DNA of 64,000 nt from Dyella sp. GSA-30 (GTDB lineage: Bacteria > Pseudomonadota > Gammaproteobacteria > Xanthomonadales > Rhodanobacteraceae). The DNA lies in contig NZ_AP027042.1 of NCBI RefSeq assembly GCF_027924605.1, positions 1,279,524-1,343,523 on the forward strand, in the 5' to 3' direction. Shown here piece after piece: positions 8,899 to 17,167 of this stretch (the stretch's first letter is position 1; each line of letters starts with the position of its first letter). The position numbers and the translations under genes were made by a program. A model generated the notes under the pieces. The model had not been told where the DNA came from and searched no databases. It was given only the letters and a program-made list of their open reading frames with translations.

Positions 8899-9506
8899 CA
8901 AACCAGGGACGAGTGGCAGCGAGCAACAAGCGCAGGTGGGCGATTAGCCCGCCCGCCCGCTCGCGCCCCTCGTTCCGGTCCGTAGTGAACAGGAATGAGA
9001 AACGAGCAAACCCCAACAACGCGCGGGCTCCCGCTCTCTCTCACTCCTCACTCCTGATCACTCACTCCTCGCTTTCCAAAGGCTTCACCCTGCTGGAAAT
9101 GCTGGTGGTGATCCTGCTGATCGCCATCGCCTCGGCCGCCGTATCGGTATCGGTATCGCAAGGCCTGACTAGCGCACGCGTCAACGCAGCCAGCGGCGAA
9201 ATGGCCTCGGCACTGCGTGCAACGCGTGCGCAGGCGATCGTGCAAGGCAAGGAACAGACGTTTGCCGTCAACACGCGCGACAACACGTACACCCCGGTCG
9301 GCGGCAAAGTGGTTCGTCTTCCACAGGGTATGACGCTGGGCATTACCAGCGCCGCCGAAGACCAGATCGGCAGCAACATCGGGCGCATCCGTTTCTTTCC
9401 CGACGGCAGCTCCACCGGCGGTCATGTCACGCTGAAGCTGCAGCAGCGCCAATGGTTGGTCAACGTGTCGTGGTTGACCGGCGCGGTGAGTGTGGTGGTG
9501 CAATGA
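8895..9506 (+). CDS. gspH: Minor pseudopilin GspH, with an unusually long N-terminal leader
   Basis: The frame starts with GTG overlapping the gspG stop and would give 203 residues. The prepilin site KG-FTLLEMLVV comes only after 63 residues, whereas leaders are usually 5-20 residues. The leader is rich in Ser, Arg and Pro and resembles no known domain. Possible later starts are a GTG at 8985 or a CTG near 9054; no good ribosome site marks either, so the start is uncertain. The mature part has the GspH hydrophobic helix, ALRATRAQAIVQGK and IRFFPDGSSTGG. The neighbouring gspG and gspI support the assignment. Confidence 0.9.
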   Translation: MTNQGRVAASNKRRWAISPPARSRPSFRSVVNRNEKRANPNNARAPALSHSSLLITHSSLSKGFTLLEMLVVILLIAIASAAVSVSVSQGLTSARVNAASGEMASALRATRAQAIVQGKEQTFAVNTRDNTYTPVGGKVVRLPQGMTLGITSAAEDQIGSNIGRIRFFPDGSSTGGHVTLKLQQRQWLVNVSWLTGAVSVVVQ

Positions 9507-9919
9507 AACGCGCACTGGGGAGACAACGTGGTTTCAGTCTGATCGAAATCATCGCCGCGCTGCTGATACTGGCGATCGCCTTTGCCGCATTGATGCAGGT
9601 GGCGGGCGGTTCGATCGGCCTGACCAACAATGCGGCCGATCACGCGCAAGCGGCCTTGTGGGCGCGCAGCCTGCTCGACAGCGCCGGCATGGAGCAAAAG
9701 TTCCAGCCTGGAACCAGTGAAGGCAAGTTCGACGATCAATACCATTGGCGTCTGGCGGTTGCGCCCTACCAGCCGAGCGACGCCGGCAACAACACGCCGA
9801 TGCAGATCTTCAAGCTCGACCTGGACGTGATGTGGGGCGGGCGGCGCGAGCGTACCGCGCACTTCAGCACCTTGCGGCTGGTCAGTGCGGTGCCGCAGGC
9901 ACAGGGTCAGCTGCGATGA
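9503..9919 (+). CDS. gspI: Minor pseudopilin GspI
   Basis: The 138-residue precursor has its ATG overlapping the gspH stop by 4 bases. Its short basic leader MKRALGRQRG is cleaved before FSLIEIIAALLILAIAFAAL, with Glu at +5. LTNNAADHAQAALWARSLLD follows, a region conserved in GspI. GspI nucleates the tip complex with GspJ and GspK. The start used here is far better than upstream in-frame starts because it gives a proper leader. Confidence 0.94.
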   Translation: MKRALGRQRGFSLIEIIAALLILAIAFAALMQVAGGSIGLTNNAADHAQAALWARSLLDSAGMEQKFQPGTSEGKFDDQYHWRLAVAPYQPSDAGNNTPMQIFKLDLDVMWGGRRERTAHFSTLRLVSAVPQAQGQLR

Positions 9920-10599
9920 TGCGTTCATCGCGCCACGAGCATGGCTTCACCCTGATCGAGGTGCTGGGCTCGCTCGTCCTGCTGTCGTTGCTACTGCTGG
10001 CCGTCTACGGTGGTATACGCGCCGCGTCGCAAAGCGTGCGCTCCGGGCAGGCGGCGATCGAGCGGCTGGATCAGATTCGTTCCGCACAGATGTACCTGCG
10101 TCGCGAACTGGCGCAAACGATGGCGATGGCATTTGCCAAGACCGACAAGGGCGAAAACATTTATTTCCTAGGCGATGCGCATCAGATGCGTTTCGTCGCA
10201 CCGTTGCCCGGTTACCTGGGCAAACTCGGGCCGCAACTGCAGCAGATCAAGCTGGTGCCCAACGACAAGGGTGGCGGTTCGCGCCTGGAAGTGAGCTTCG
10301 CGATCCTTCCGCCCGATGGCAGCGATCCCAAGCCGTTGGGCGATCCTGAAGTGCTGATGGACAACGTGCGTGAAGGCAGTTTCAGTTATCGCAGTCCCGA
10401 TACCGACGATCAGGCCGGTACCTGGGGGACGGACTGGAGCGACGGTCGTGCCATGCCGATCCTGGTGCAGGTCAACCTGCAGGTCGACGGCAACTACGGC
10501 TGGCCGAACCTGGAAGTCCCCTTACGCGTCGATCCCAGCGCTACCGGCAATCAGATCAACTTGCTGCGCGGCTTGAGTCGCGGGCAGGTGCTGCGATGA
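9916..10599 (+). CDS. gspJ: Minor pseudopilin GspJ
   Basis: This 227-residue precursor starts at an ATG overlapping gspI by 4 bases; a second ATG follows directly. The leader MMRSSRHEHG is cleaved before FTLIEVLGSLVLLSLLLLAVY. The later sequence IRSAQMYLRRELAQ and the large beta-rich C-terminal domain fit GspJ, which forms the tip trimer with GspI and GspK. Codon use is like that of its neighbours. Confidence 0.94.
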   Translation: MMRSSRHEHGFTLIEVLGSLVLLSLLLLAVYGGIRAASQSVRSGQAAIERLDQIRSAQMYLRRELAQTMAMAFAKTDKGENIYFLGDAHQMRFVAPLPGYLGKLGPQLQQIKLVPNDKGGGSRLEVSFAILPPDGSDPKPLGDPEVLMDNVREGSFSYRSPDTDDQAGTWGTDWSDGRAMPILVQVNLQVDGNYGWPNLEVPLRVDPSATGNQINLLRGLSRGQVLR

Positions 10600-11483
10600 A
10601 GTCGTTGCCTTTGTCATCGCGCAGCGCGCAGCGCGGCGTTGCTTTGCTCCTCGTCATGTGGGCGTTGACCTTGCTGGCGATCATGCTCGGTGGCTACGCC
10701 ATGCTGGCGCGCACCGAAGGCATGCAGGCGCGTTATCAGTTTGCCCAGGCGCAGGCGCACTACGCCGCCGAGGCGGGCGTCATGCGCGCGATTTACGGTC
10801 TGCAGGATACGCAGCCGCAGACGCACTGGGTTGCCGATGGCCGCACCTATCCCTTCAAGTACGAAGACGCGACGGTCAAGGTCAACGTGGTGGACGAGGG
10901 CGGCAAGGTCGACCTCAATGCCGCGCGGCCGGAAGTATTGATGGCTTTGCTCATCGCTGCCGGCGTCGATAGCGGACAGGCCCGGGATATCGCCCAGAGC
11001 ATCGTCGATTGGCGCAGCTTTGGTATCAGCTCCGACGATGTCAGCCGGCGTGCACAAGCCTACAAAGCCGCCGGGCGCGACTACGGTCCGCGCAGTGGTC
11101 CCTTTGCCAGCGTTGAGGAATTACAGATGGTGTTAGGCATGACGCCGGCGATCTACTCCAAGATCGGCTCGGTCATCACGATCTGGTCCGGCCGCGACAG
11201 TCCCGACCCCAATACCGCGCCTGCGCTGGCGCTGGCGGCCATTCCGAACATGGACCCACAGCAGATCGCCAGCCTGATTGCCGCGCGCCAGGCCGGTGCG
11301 CAGCCGGGCAGCAATGTGCAGGGTCTAGCCGGCATCCAGGGAGTAACGCATAGTATCCGGTCGGAAGCGACCCTGGCCGACGGCACTCATGCGGTGCTGA
11401 ACGCCACGGTTCGGTTACAAGGAGTTCGATTCGGCGCGCAACCTTTCGCGGTATTGCGTTGGCAGGAAGGAGACGGGGAATGA
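10596..11483 (+). CDS. gspK: Minor pseudopilin GspK
   Basis: The 295-residue precursor overlaps gspJ by ATGA. The leader ends SAQRG and the mature part begins VALLLVMWALTLLAIMLGGY. The +5 position is Leu rather than Glu, as is typical of GspK, which caps the pseudopilus. The alpha-helical insertion domain contains DLNAARPEVLMALL, IVDWR and FASVEELQMVLGM, the T2SSK helix-hairpin-helix-like region. The absence of Glu5 is a family feature, not a defect. Confidence 0.95.
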   Translation: MKSLPLSSRSAQRGVALLLVMWALTLLAIMLGGYAMLARTEGMQARYQFAQAQAHYAAEAGVMRAIYGLQDTQPQTHWVADGRTYPFKYEDATVKVNVVDEGGKVDLNAARPEVLMALLIAAGVDSGQARDIAQSIVDWRSFGISSDDVSRRAQAYKAAGRDYGPRSGPFASVEELQMVLGMTPAIYSKIGSVITIWSGRDSPDPNTAPALALAAIPNMDPQQIASLIAARQAGAQPGSNVQGLAGIQGVTHSIRSEATLADGTHAVLNATVRLQGVRFGAQPFAVLRWQEGDGE

Positions 11484-12640
11484 GTTCCGCAACGCAATCG
11501 TTGCAACCGCTGCTGGATAACGTGCGTCGTGCCTGGCGCACGTCGCCGATGCCGCGTTTTTTCCAATGGTGGGGTGGCGAGTTGGCGGCCTTGCTGCCGG
11601 TTCGCTGGCGTTACGCTTTTGGCGGCGGGGCGGCTTGGTATCTGCTCGAAAAACAGGGCGACGACTGGCAGGTACGCCGTGCCGGCGACAGCCTGCCCTT
11701 GGCGACATGGAGCGACAGCCTCGATCCGGCGGCGCAGCTGGTGGCATTGAGCGATGCACTGCGCGGCGTCGATCCCGAAGACCTGCATATCGCGCTATGT
11801 CTGCCGTCGACCACCATGCTGCGCCGAAGCCTGCTGTTGCCGATCGCGGCACGCGAAAGCCTGCAGCAGATCGGCGCATTCGAAATGGACCGGCAGACCC
11901 CGTTCCGTGCCGAGCAGGTTCGTTACGACGTACGCGATACACAAGGGCCTGCACCTGCCGGGCGGTTCGCCGCCGAACTGGTGGCCGTGCCGCGTCAGAC
12001 GCTCGATCCGCTGCTGGAACGTCTGCGTGCTGTCGGCATCGGTATCGACGCAGTCGACATGGCCTCCGGCTACGACCGCCTCGGCGTCAACCTGTTGCCG
12101 CCCGAGCAGGCGCCGCGTCGCAGTCATCCGCGCCAACGCTTGAATCTGGCCCTGGCGGCGGCATGCGTTCTGTTGGTCGTGATGTCCCTCGGGGAATGGC
12201 TGCACAACCGGCAAGCAGCCCTGTCGGCGATGCAGTCGCAGGTCGACAGCATGCGCGCCGAGGCTCAGAAGGTTGCGGCCCTGCGCCAGCAATTGCAGGA
12301 CAACGCCGGTGCCGCCGGTTTCCTGGCAGATCGCAAGCTGCACACGCCATCGGCGTTGAGCTTGCTGGACGATCTCAGTCAGCGCCTGCCGGACGATGCC
12401 TGGCTCGAACGCCTGAGCATCGACAACGCCGGGCAGGTGGGTTTTCAGGGCCAATCCAAGCAGGCGGCCAAGCTGATCGACGCGGTCAAGGGCTCGCCTG
12501 TCATCACCGATGCCAATTTCCAGGGCACGATTCAGGCGGATCCCACCACCGGCAAAGAACGCTTCTATATGGTCGCGCAGCTGCGTAAACCCGATACCAA
12601 AGCGAAGGCCACGCCTGCGCACACCGGGAGTGCGCGATGA
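11480..12640 (+). CDS. gspL: Type II secretion protein GspL
   Basis: The 386-residue product has its ATG in an ATGA overlap with gspK and a GGAAGGAG-like site upstream. Residues 1-220 form the cytoplasmic actin-like (PilM-type) domain that binds GspE. A single membrane helix lies at about 221-240 (LALAAACVLLVVMSLGEWL). Then come a periplasmic coiled coil (AALSAMQSQVDSMRAEAQK) and a ferredoxin-like PilN/GspL domain (ALSLLDDLSQRLPDDAWLERL). It anchors the ATPase to GspF and GspM. Confidence 0.93.
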   Translation: MSSATQSLQPLLDNVRRAWRTSPMPRFFQWWGGELAALLPVRWRYAFGGGAAWYLLEKQGDDWQVRRAGDSLPLATWSDSLDPAAQLVALSDALRGVDPEDLHIALCLPSTTMLRRSLLLPIAARESLQQIGAFEMDRQTPFRAEQVRYDVRDTQGPAPAGRFAAELVAVPRQTLDPLLERLRAVGIGIDAVDMASGYDRLGVNLLPPEQAPRRSHPRQRLNLALAAACVLLVVMSLGEWLHNRQAALSAMQSQVDSMRAEAQKVAALRQQLQDNAGAAGFLADRKLHTPSALSLLDDLSQRLPDDAWLERLSIDNAGQVGFQGQSKQAAKLIDAVKGSPVITDANFQGTIQADPTTGKERFYMVAQLRKPDTKAKATPAHTGSAR

Positions 12641-13269
12641 AGCTTGAGAAACTCAAGCCGCGCGAGAGCCGCATCGCCGCCGTGTTGCTGCTGCTGGTGG
12701 TGCTGGTGGTTGCCTACTTTGCGCTGCTGCACTGGTGGTTTGTCGCGCCGCTGCAACAGATCGGGTCACAAATGGACGACCTGCGCGATACGCAAAGTCG
12801 TTTTGCCGCCGCCCTGTCGGAAAAGCCGCAGTTGCAGAAACGCATCGATGCGCTCGGCGCAGGGCAGGCAAGCAGCAACGCCTTCCTGCCCGAAGACGAC
12901 GCGAACGCCGCTGCTGCCGGCCTGATGCAGCGCGTGGTCGACGTGGTCGCTTCGCATCAGCCGGGCGGCAACTGCGACGTGATCCAGAAAATGCCCGTCG
13001 CCAATCCGCGAGCCGACGCGAACGACCCGTACAAAAAGGTCGCTGTCAGCATCAGCCTGCGCTGTGATATCGAATCGGTCGGTTCGGTCATGCATGCGCT
13101 GGAGCAGAGCACGCCCTACCTTTTCATCGACGACATCTCGCTCTACCGCAACCCGGTCGCCGCGCAAAAGAATGCCGGCGCGCCGATCGAGGTGCAGTTC
13201 ACGCTCTCGGGCTATATCCGCAAGGCACGTCAGAGCGGGAGCAACGACGACGGAGGGGCATCTTCATGA
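12637..13269 (+). CDS. gspM: Type II secretion protein GspM
   Basis: The 210-residue bitopic protein overlaps gspL by ATGA. A membrane helix at about residues 13-34 (IAAVLLLLVVLVVAYFALL) is followed by a helical segment with alternating charges and a ferredoxin-like periplasmic domain ending IEVQFTLSGYIRKA. GspM dimerises and binds GspL. Sequence conservation in this family is weak, so the call rests on topology, size and position. Confidence 0.92.
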   Translation: MKLEKLKPRESRIAAVLLLLVVLVVAYFALLHWWFVAPLQQIGSQMDDLRDTQSRFAAALSEKPQLQKRIDALGAGQASSNAFLPEDDANAAAAGLMQRVVDVVASHQPGGNCDVIQKMPVANPRADANDPYKKVAVSISLRCDIESVGSVMHALEQSTPYLFIDDISLYRNPVAAQKNAGAPIEVQFTLSGYIRKARQSGSNDDGGASS

Positions 13270-13997
13270 ATGCTGCCGCTCAACGTCGTCTGACACCCAT
13301 ACTTGGTGGTATTGCCGCCGTATTGGCGGTGGTATTCGTGGTCTTGCTCGGCGGTGTCGGACGTAGCGTGCACTGGAATCCGCCCTTGCCTACGCCGCCC
13401 CTGCCCGACATGCACAATGATAGCGGCATGCCCACATTCCAGCCGCTCGAGCGCTACGGCGTGGTTTGGCAAAAGCCGTTGTTCAATCCGGATCGCAAAC
13501 CGGTGGCGCGTGTCGCCGGTGAATCGAGCAATCTCGGCGATATGGAACTGACCGGCATCATCATGACGTCGAGCCTGCGCGTGGCCTTGTTGCACAGCAA
13601 GGACGGCGACAAGGAACTGCGCATTCGTGAAGGCGGCACCTCGCCCGACGGCGCGATCAAACTCGCCGAGTTGAGCCCGCGTTCGGCGGTATTCGAGGTT
13701 TCAGGCAGCCGCACCGAGTTGAAGCTGCCGGCCGGTGCGCCGGTAACACCATTGGCAAAAGCCGGAGCCGCCGGTACGCCGACGCCTCTGGGCGCCGTGC
13801 CCAATCCGCCATCCGATAACGGCAATCCACCGCAGATGCAGGTCCGGCACGTGCCGCCCGGCGTCCAGCCCGTTCCCGCGCCCGGCAATCAGCCGTCAGG
13901 ACAAAACGCGGAGCAGGCCGAGCGCATTCGCCAGCTGCGAGAGAACATCCTAAAGCGTCGCGCACAGCAAGCGGCCACCCCTGAAGGAGTACGTTGA
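13266..13997 (+). CDS. gspN: Type II secretion protein XpsN-type (GspC-like role)
   Basis: The 243-residue bitopic protein overlaps gspM by ATGA. One membrane helix (residues 11-29) precedes a homology-region-like periplasmic domain (LERYGVVWQKPLFNPDRKP, then LGDMELTGIIMTS), and the protein ends in a Pro/Gly-rich linker and a basic helix. This layout matches Xanthomonas XpsN, which bridges the L-M complex and the secretin in place of GspC. No gspC gene is present in the operon, which agrees with that role. Confidence 0.9.
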   Translation: MNAAAQRRLTPILGGIAAVLAVVFVVLLGGVGRSVHWNPPLPTPPLPDMHNDSGMPTFQPLERYGVVWQKPLFNPDRKPVARVAGESSNLGDMELTGIIMTSSLRVALLHSKDGDKELRIREGGTSPDGAIKLAELSPRSAVFEVSGSRTELKLPAGAPVTPLAKAGAAGTPTPLGAVPNPPSDNGNPPQMQVRHVPPGVQPVPAPGNQPSGQNAEQAERIRQLRENILKRRAQQAATPEGVR

Positions 13998-14000
13998 TTC

Positions 14001-16436
14001 ATGTCCCGCCCCATCCTTCAACTCTTTCGTATCGGCACCGTCGCCATGGCGGTGTGGATAACTGGCTGCTCGACGTTGCCGAATCCTAAAGACGACGGCG
14101 TGCTGCAGCGCGAAGCTATGGCAGGTACCGAGAAGCCGGCGCCTGAGCCCGTAGCGCTCAACAAGGAAATCACGGCGCCCGATGCTGCGGCTGCCGTAAG
14201 GCCGCAGGTCTCCGAGGGCACCGGGCAGTTCATTCGTCCGCAGGGCCTGGCTACACCGATCAAGGCTGCCAGCGGCGATAACGCCGTCACCTTCAATTTC
14301 GAGAACCAGCCGGTGCCAGCGGTGGTGAAAGTCATTCTTGGCGATTTGCTCAAGCAGAACTACACCATCGTGCCGGGCGTGCAGGGCAACATCTCCTTCT
14401 CTACGTCCCAGCCCGTCGACAGCACCCAGGCGATTCCGATTCTGGAAACACTGCTCTCCTGGACTGGTAACGCGCTGGTCAAGCAAGGCAGTGGCTATGT
14501 CGTGATGCCTTCCAAGGATGCCGTAGGCGGCAATGTAGCGCCGAGCCTAGGTGCCGCATCGCCACAAGCCGGTTTGCAGGCACGCCTGTATCCGCTGCAC
14601 TACATCTCGGCCAACGAGATGCAGAAGCTGATCAAACCATTCGCACGCCCCGAGTCGATCTTGTTAGCTGATCCGGCGCGTAATGTCATCGTGCTATCGG
14701 GCACGCCCGAAGACCTCGCCAATTACGAGCGCACCGTCAAGACCTTTGATGTCGACTGGCTGCGTGGCATGTCGATAGGCGTCTATAGCTTGCAACGCGC
14801 GAATGTCACTGAGCTGATGCCCAAGCTCGACAGCCTGTTCGGGCCCAAGGGTGACACGCCGCTGGCTGGCATGCTGCGCTTTATACCGATCGAGCGCACC
14901 AACTCACTGGTAGTTATCACCACGCAACCTAGCTATCTTTCCGAAGTCGGCGGCTGGATCGAAAAGATCGATCGCGGCGGCGGCAACGAGCCGCAGCTGT
15001 TTGTGTACGACGTGCGTAACCTCAAAGCATCCGACCTCGCACAGTACCTAGCGCAGATCTATGCATCGAGCAACGGCAACAACGGTGGCAATGGCGGAGC
15101 CAAGGTGGGTCCAGGTCTGACTTCGGGCACCCTGGGCGGTAGCGATAACGCGAATGGTTCGGCCAATGGCCTAGGTAGTCTTGCAGGCAGCTTCGGCAGC
15201 AGCACTAACGGCGGGATCGGCGGTGGCCTTGGAAATAACAGCGGACTGAACTCCGGTGGCATCGGCTCAGGTACATCTGGCGGTATTGGCAGTACGGGTG
15301 GCTTTGGCAGTAGCGGCGGCATTGGCTCCAACCAGTCTTCCAACGGATTTGGCGGATTCACGCCAGGAGGTATCAACAGCAACGGTACGTCCAACAGCGT
15401 ATTTGGCAACAACAACGGGCAGCAATCGCAGCAGTACAGCAACGACGACGGAAGCATCCGCATCAGTTCGGTCGATGCGAATAATCAGCTGCTTGTACGA
15501 GCGCCACCGTCGAAGTGGGATGAGATCAATTCGGCAATCAAGCGCCTGGACACCACACCACTTCAGGTGCAGATCGAGACGCGCATTCTGGAAGTGACAT
15601 TGACGGGCGATTTCCAGTTCGGTGTGCAGTGGTATCTCGAAGGTCTGATCAAGAACACCACCGATGCAAATGGGAACATCGTTCCGGGCCAGCCCGGAAA
15701 TCAGCAGCAAGGTGCCCTAGGTGTTGGCGGAGCCAATTATTCGCCAGTTAGCACAGCTAGTGGAACTACCACCGGCGATGCGTTTTATTACTCGTTCGTT
15801 AACCATAACTTGCAAGTAGCTTTACGTGCTCTGGAGACGAGTGGAAAAACAAAGACACTCTCTGCGCCCTCCATGGTTGTATTGAACAATCAAGTTGCTC
15901 AGATTCAAGTCGGCGATCAGGTGCCCATTAGTTCCACCACTGTTAATACTGGCCTTGCGACCGGCACAGTAAGCACGGCTCAATACATACCTACTGGCGT
16001 TATCCTGGGCGTTCAACCTCGGGTCAATCCAGGCGGTCTGGTTTATATGAATGTCATGCAGCAGGTGAGCCAGGCGGGAGCGGCCGCAGCCGGAGTCAAT
16101 CCGACTATTAGTCAGCGTGCTCTGAGTACCCAAGTAGCTGTACAAAGCGGGCAAACAGTACTCTTGGGGGGATTGATTCAACAGTTGGATCAGACTACCG
16201 ACACGGGAATTCCTGGACTAAATCAAATTCCTATCCTTGGACGACTATTCGGTAGCACAAATCGTAGCAAGACACGCACCGAACTGATCGTCCTAATTAC
16301 GCCGCGTGTTATAACGAACGGCGAAGAAGCTAAGCAGATTACTGACGAGTATCAGCAAAAGTTCGAGTCTTTGGCGCCGCTTCGCGAAAGTGATAGCGCA
16401 ATGAAGCCGGCGGTCATTACCCCTCTCAAGCCTTAA
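14001..16436 (+). CDS. gspD: Type II secretin GspD (XpsD-like lipoprotein)
   Basis: The 811-residue outer-membrane secretin has a lipobox WITGC with Cys23, as in XpsD. The N0-N3 domains follow (VTFNFENQPVPAVVKVILGDLL; LYPLHYISANEMQKLIKPFA; IPIERTNSLVVITTQPSYL). A Gly/Ser/Asn-rich low-complexity linker covers about residues 355-480. The secretin core then has LQVQIETRILEVTL, GKTKTLSAPSMVVLNNQVAQ, VGDQVPISST and VLLGGLIQ with IPGLNQIPILGRLFGST. From about base 15690 onward codon choice is clearly more AT-rich than in the other secretion genes. It is the last gene of the operon, 3 bases after gspN. Confidence 0.96.
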   Translation: MSRPILQLFRIGTVAMAVWITGCSTLPNPKDDGVLQREAMAGTEKPAPEPVALNKEITAPDAAAAVRPQVSEGTGQFIRPQGLATPIKAASGDNAVTFNFENQPVPAVVKVILGDLLKQNYTIVPGVQGNISFSTSQPVDSTQAIPILETLLSWTGNALVKQGSGYVVMPSKDAVGGNVAPSLGAASPQAGLQARLYPLHYISANEMQKLIKPFARPESILLADPARNVIVLSGTPEDLANYERTVKTFDVDWLRGMSIGVYSLQRANVTELMPKLDSLFGPKGDTPLAGMLRFIPIERTNSLVVITTQPSYLSEVGGWIEKIDRGGGNEPQLFVYDVRNLKASDLAQYLAQIYASSNGNNGGNGGAKVGPGLTSGTLGGSDNANGSANGLGSLAGSFGSSTNGGIGGGLGNNSGLNSGGIGSGTSGGIGSTGGFGSSGGIGSNQSSNGFGGFTPGGINSNGTSNSVFGNNNGQQSQQYSNDDGSIRISSVDANNQLLVRAPPSKWDEINSAIKRLDTTPLQVQIETRILEVTLTGDFQFGVQWYLEGLIKNTTDANGNIVPGQPGNQQQGALGVGGANYSPVSTASGTTTGDAFYYSFVNHNLQVALRALETSGKTKTLSAPSMVVLNNQVAQIQVGDQVPISSTTVNTGLATGTVSTAQYIPTGVILGVQPRVNPGGLVYMNVMQQVSQAGAAAAGVNPTISQRALSTQVAVQSGQTVLLGGLIQQLDQTTDTGIPGLNQIPILGRLFGSTNRSKTRTELIVLITPRVITNGEEAKQITDEYQQKFESLAPLRESDSAMKPAVITPLKP

Positions 16437-16443
16437 GTTTCCG

Positions 16444-16487
16444 AGGCCCGACATCATCGATTTGGATCGATGATGTCGGGCCTTTTT
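16444..16487 (+). terminator. Strong terminator of the secretion operon
   Basis: An 18-bp perfect stem (16444-16461 with 16466-16483, arms beginning AGGCCCGACATC) closes a TTGG loop and is followed by TTTTT. It starts 7 bases after the gspD stop. Confidence 0.95.
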
Positions 16488-16642
16488 CGAAACTGCTAAG
16501 GCCCGTCAATTGCTCAGGGCTGCAATCGAGAAAATTGCCAGCTATGGCGGTAGTAAAATATGTGTGGAGCATGGCGCTGCCGATCTACACTTCATTTGCG
16601 TTGTGACAGAGAAGTGCTACAAAAATACAGCTGCATGCCGTC

Positions 16643-16662
16643 GGAGAAATGATGTTTTCTCC
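16643..16662 (+). other. GGAGAAA/TTTCTCC inverted repeat in an AT-rich gap
   Basis: GGAGAAA and TTTCTCC (7-bp arms, 6-base spacer) lie in the 294-base gap between gspD and the small secreted protein gene. It may be a leader hairpin or operator. A 72-codon frame across this gap (16510-16728) has a TTG start and no recognisable features and is not called. The rest of the gap shows nothing else. Confidence 0.35.
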
Positions 16663-16730
16663 TATCTTTCGAAACATTTCCTAATGTCAATCTGTGCTCC
16701 CGGCAAATTATTGCCACTTGCGGAGTAGGA

Positions 16731-17108
16731 ATGATGATTTCGAGACTTGCACTCGCTTTTGCGATTGCGACATCAGTTGCGCCATTTGAGTTGGCGCTGG
16801 CTGACAATTTACAAGATGAAAAGGTGTGGTTGCTTCATTTTATGGAGGGTTGCTCTGCGGTTCCGCCGAATGGCTATTTTTGGGTTGATACCAAGTACAA
16901 TGTCTTTGAGCCTCAATGTATAACGAATTTTAGATTTGTCTTTGAAAGTCACTTCGATAAGCCCGTTGGGGCGCAAATGACTATATGCGAGCAGGGCGTT
17001 AGCGTGTTGCCTCCAAATTGGTATTTGGTTTCCAAGATTGCGTCGCCAAAGTGCGTTCTTCGGCTTAATAGCCCGCCGGGCCCTGCTTGGGTTGTCCAAA
17101 AAGGCTAG
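16731..17108 (+). CDS. Small secreted protein with two C-x21-C repeats, family unknown
   Basis: I do not recognise this 125-residue protein. GGAG lies 5 bases before a double ATG (16731 and 16734). A signal peptide ends near ELALA-DNL. The mature part looks like a tandem duplication: Cys41 and Cys63 in the first half, Cys86 and Cys108 in the second, both pairs 22 positions apart, with VPPNGY in one and LPPNWY in the other and P-x-C at the end of each. Two disulfides are likely. GC is clearly below the window average, suggesting recent acquisition or weak selection. It sits between the secretion operon and hrpB. Confidence 0.7.
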   Translation: MMISRLALAFAIATSVAPFELALADNLQDEKVWLLHFMEGCSAVPPNGYFWVDTKYNVFEPQCITNFRFVFESHFDKPVGAQMTICEQGVSVLPPNWYLVSKIASPKCVLRLNSPPGPAWVVQKG

Positions 17109-17167
17109 TACGGGGTCAAGAAGATGCTTCGGCGCTTGATGGAGCCCTTGCAGGTATCCTAGAGGGA

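Noticed and set aside
15256-15597. A second frame within the gspD linker
   Set aside because: Low-complexity Gly/Ser codons leave other frames open by chance.
14001-16436. Secretin of a type III or type IV pilus system
   Set aside because: Position at the end of an E-to-N gsp operon, the lipobox and the N-domain order fit the type II secretin XpsD.
16510-16728. A 72-codon frame before the small secreted protein
   Set aside because: TTG start, no ribosome site, no signal peptide or domain, and AT-rich sequence where chance frames of this size are expected.
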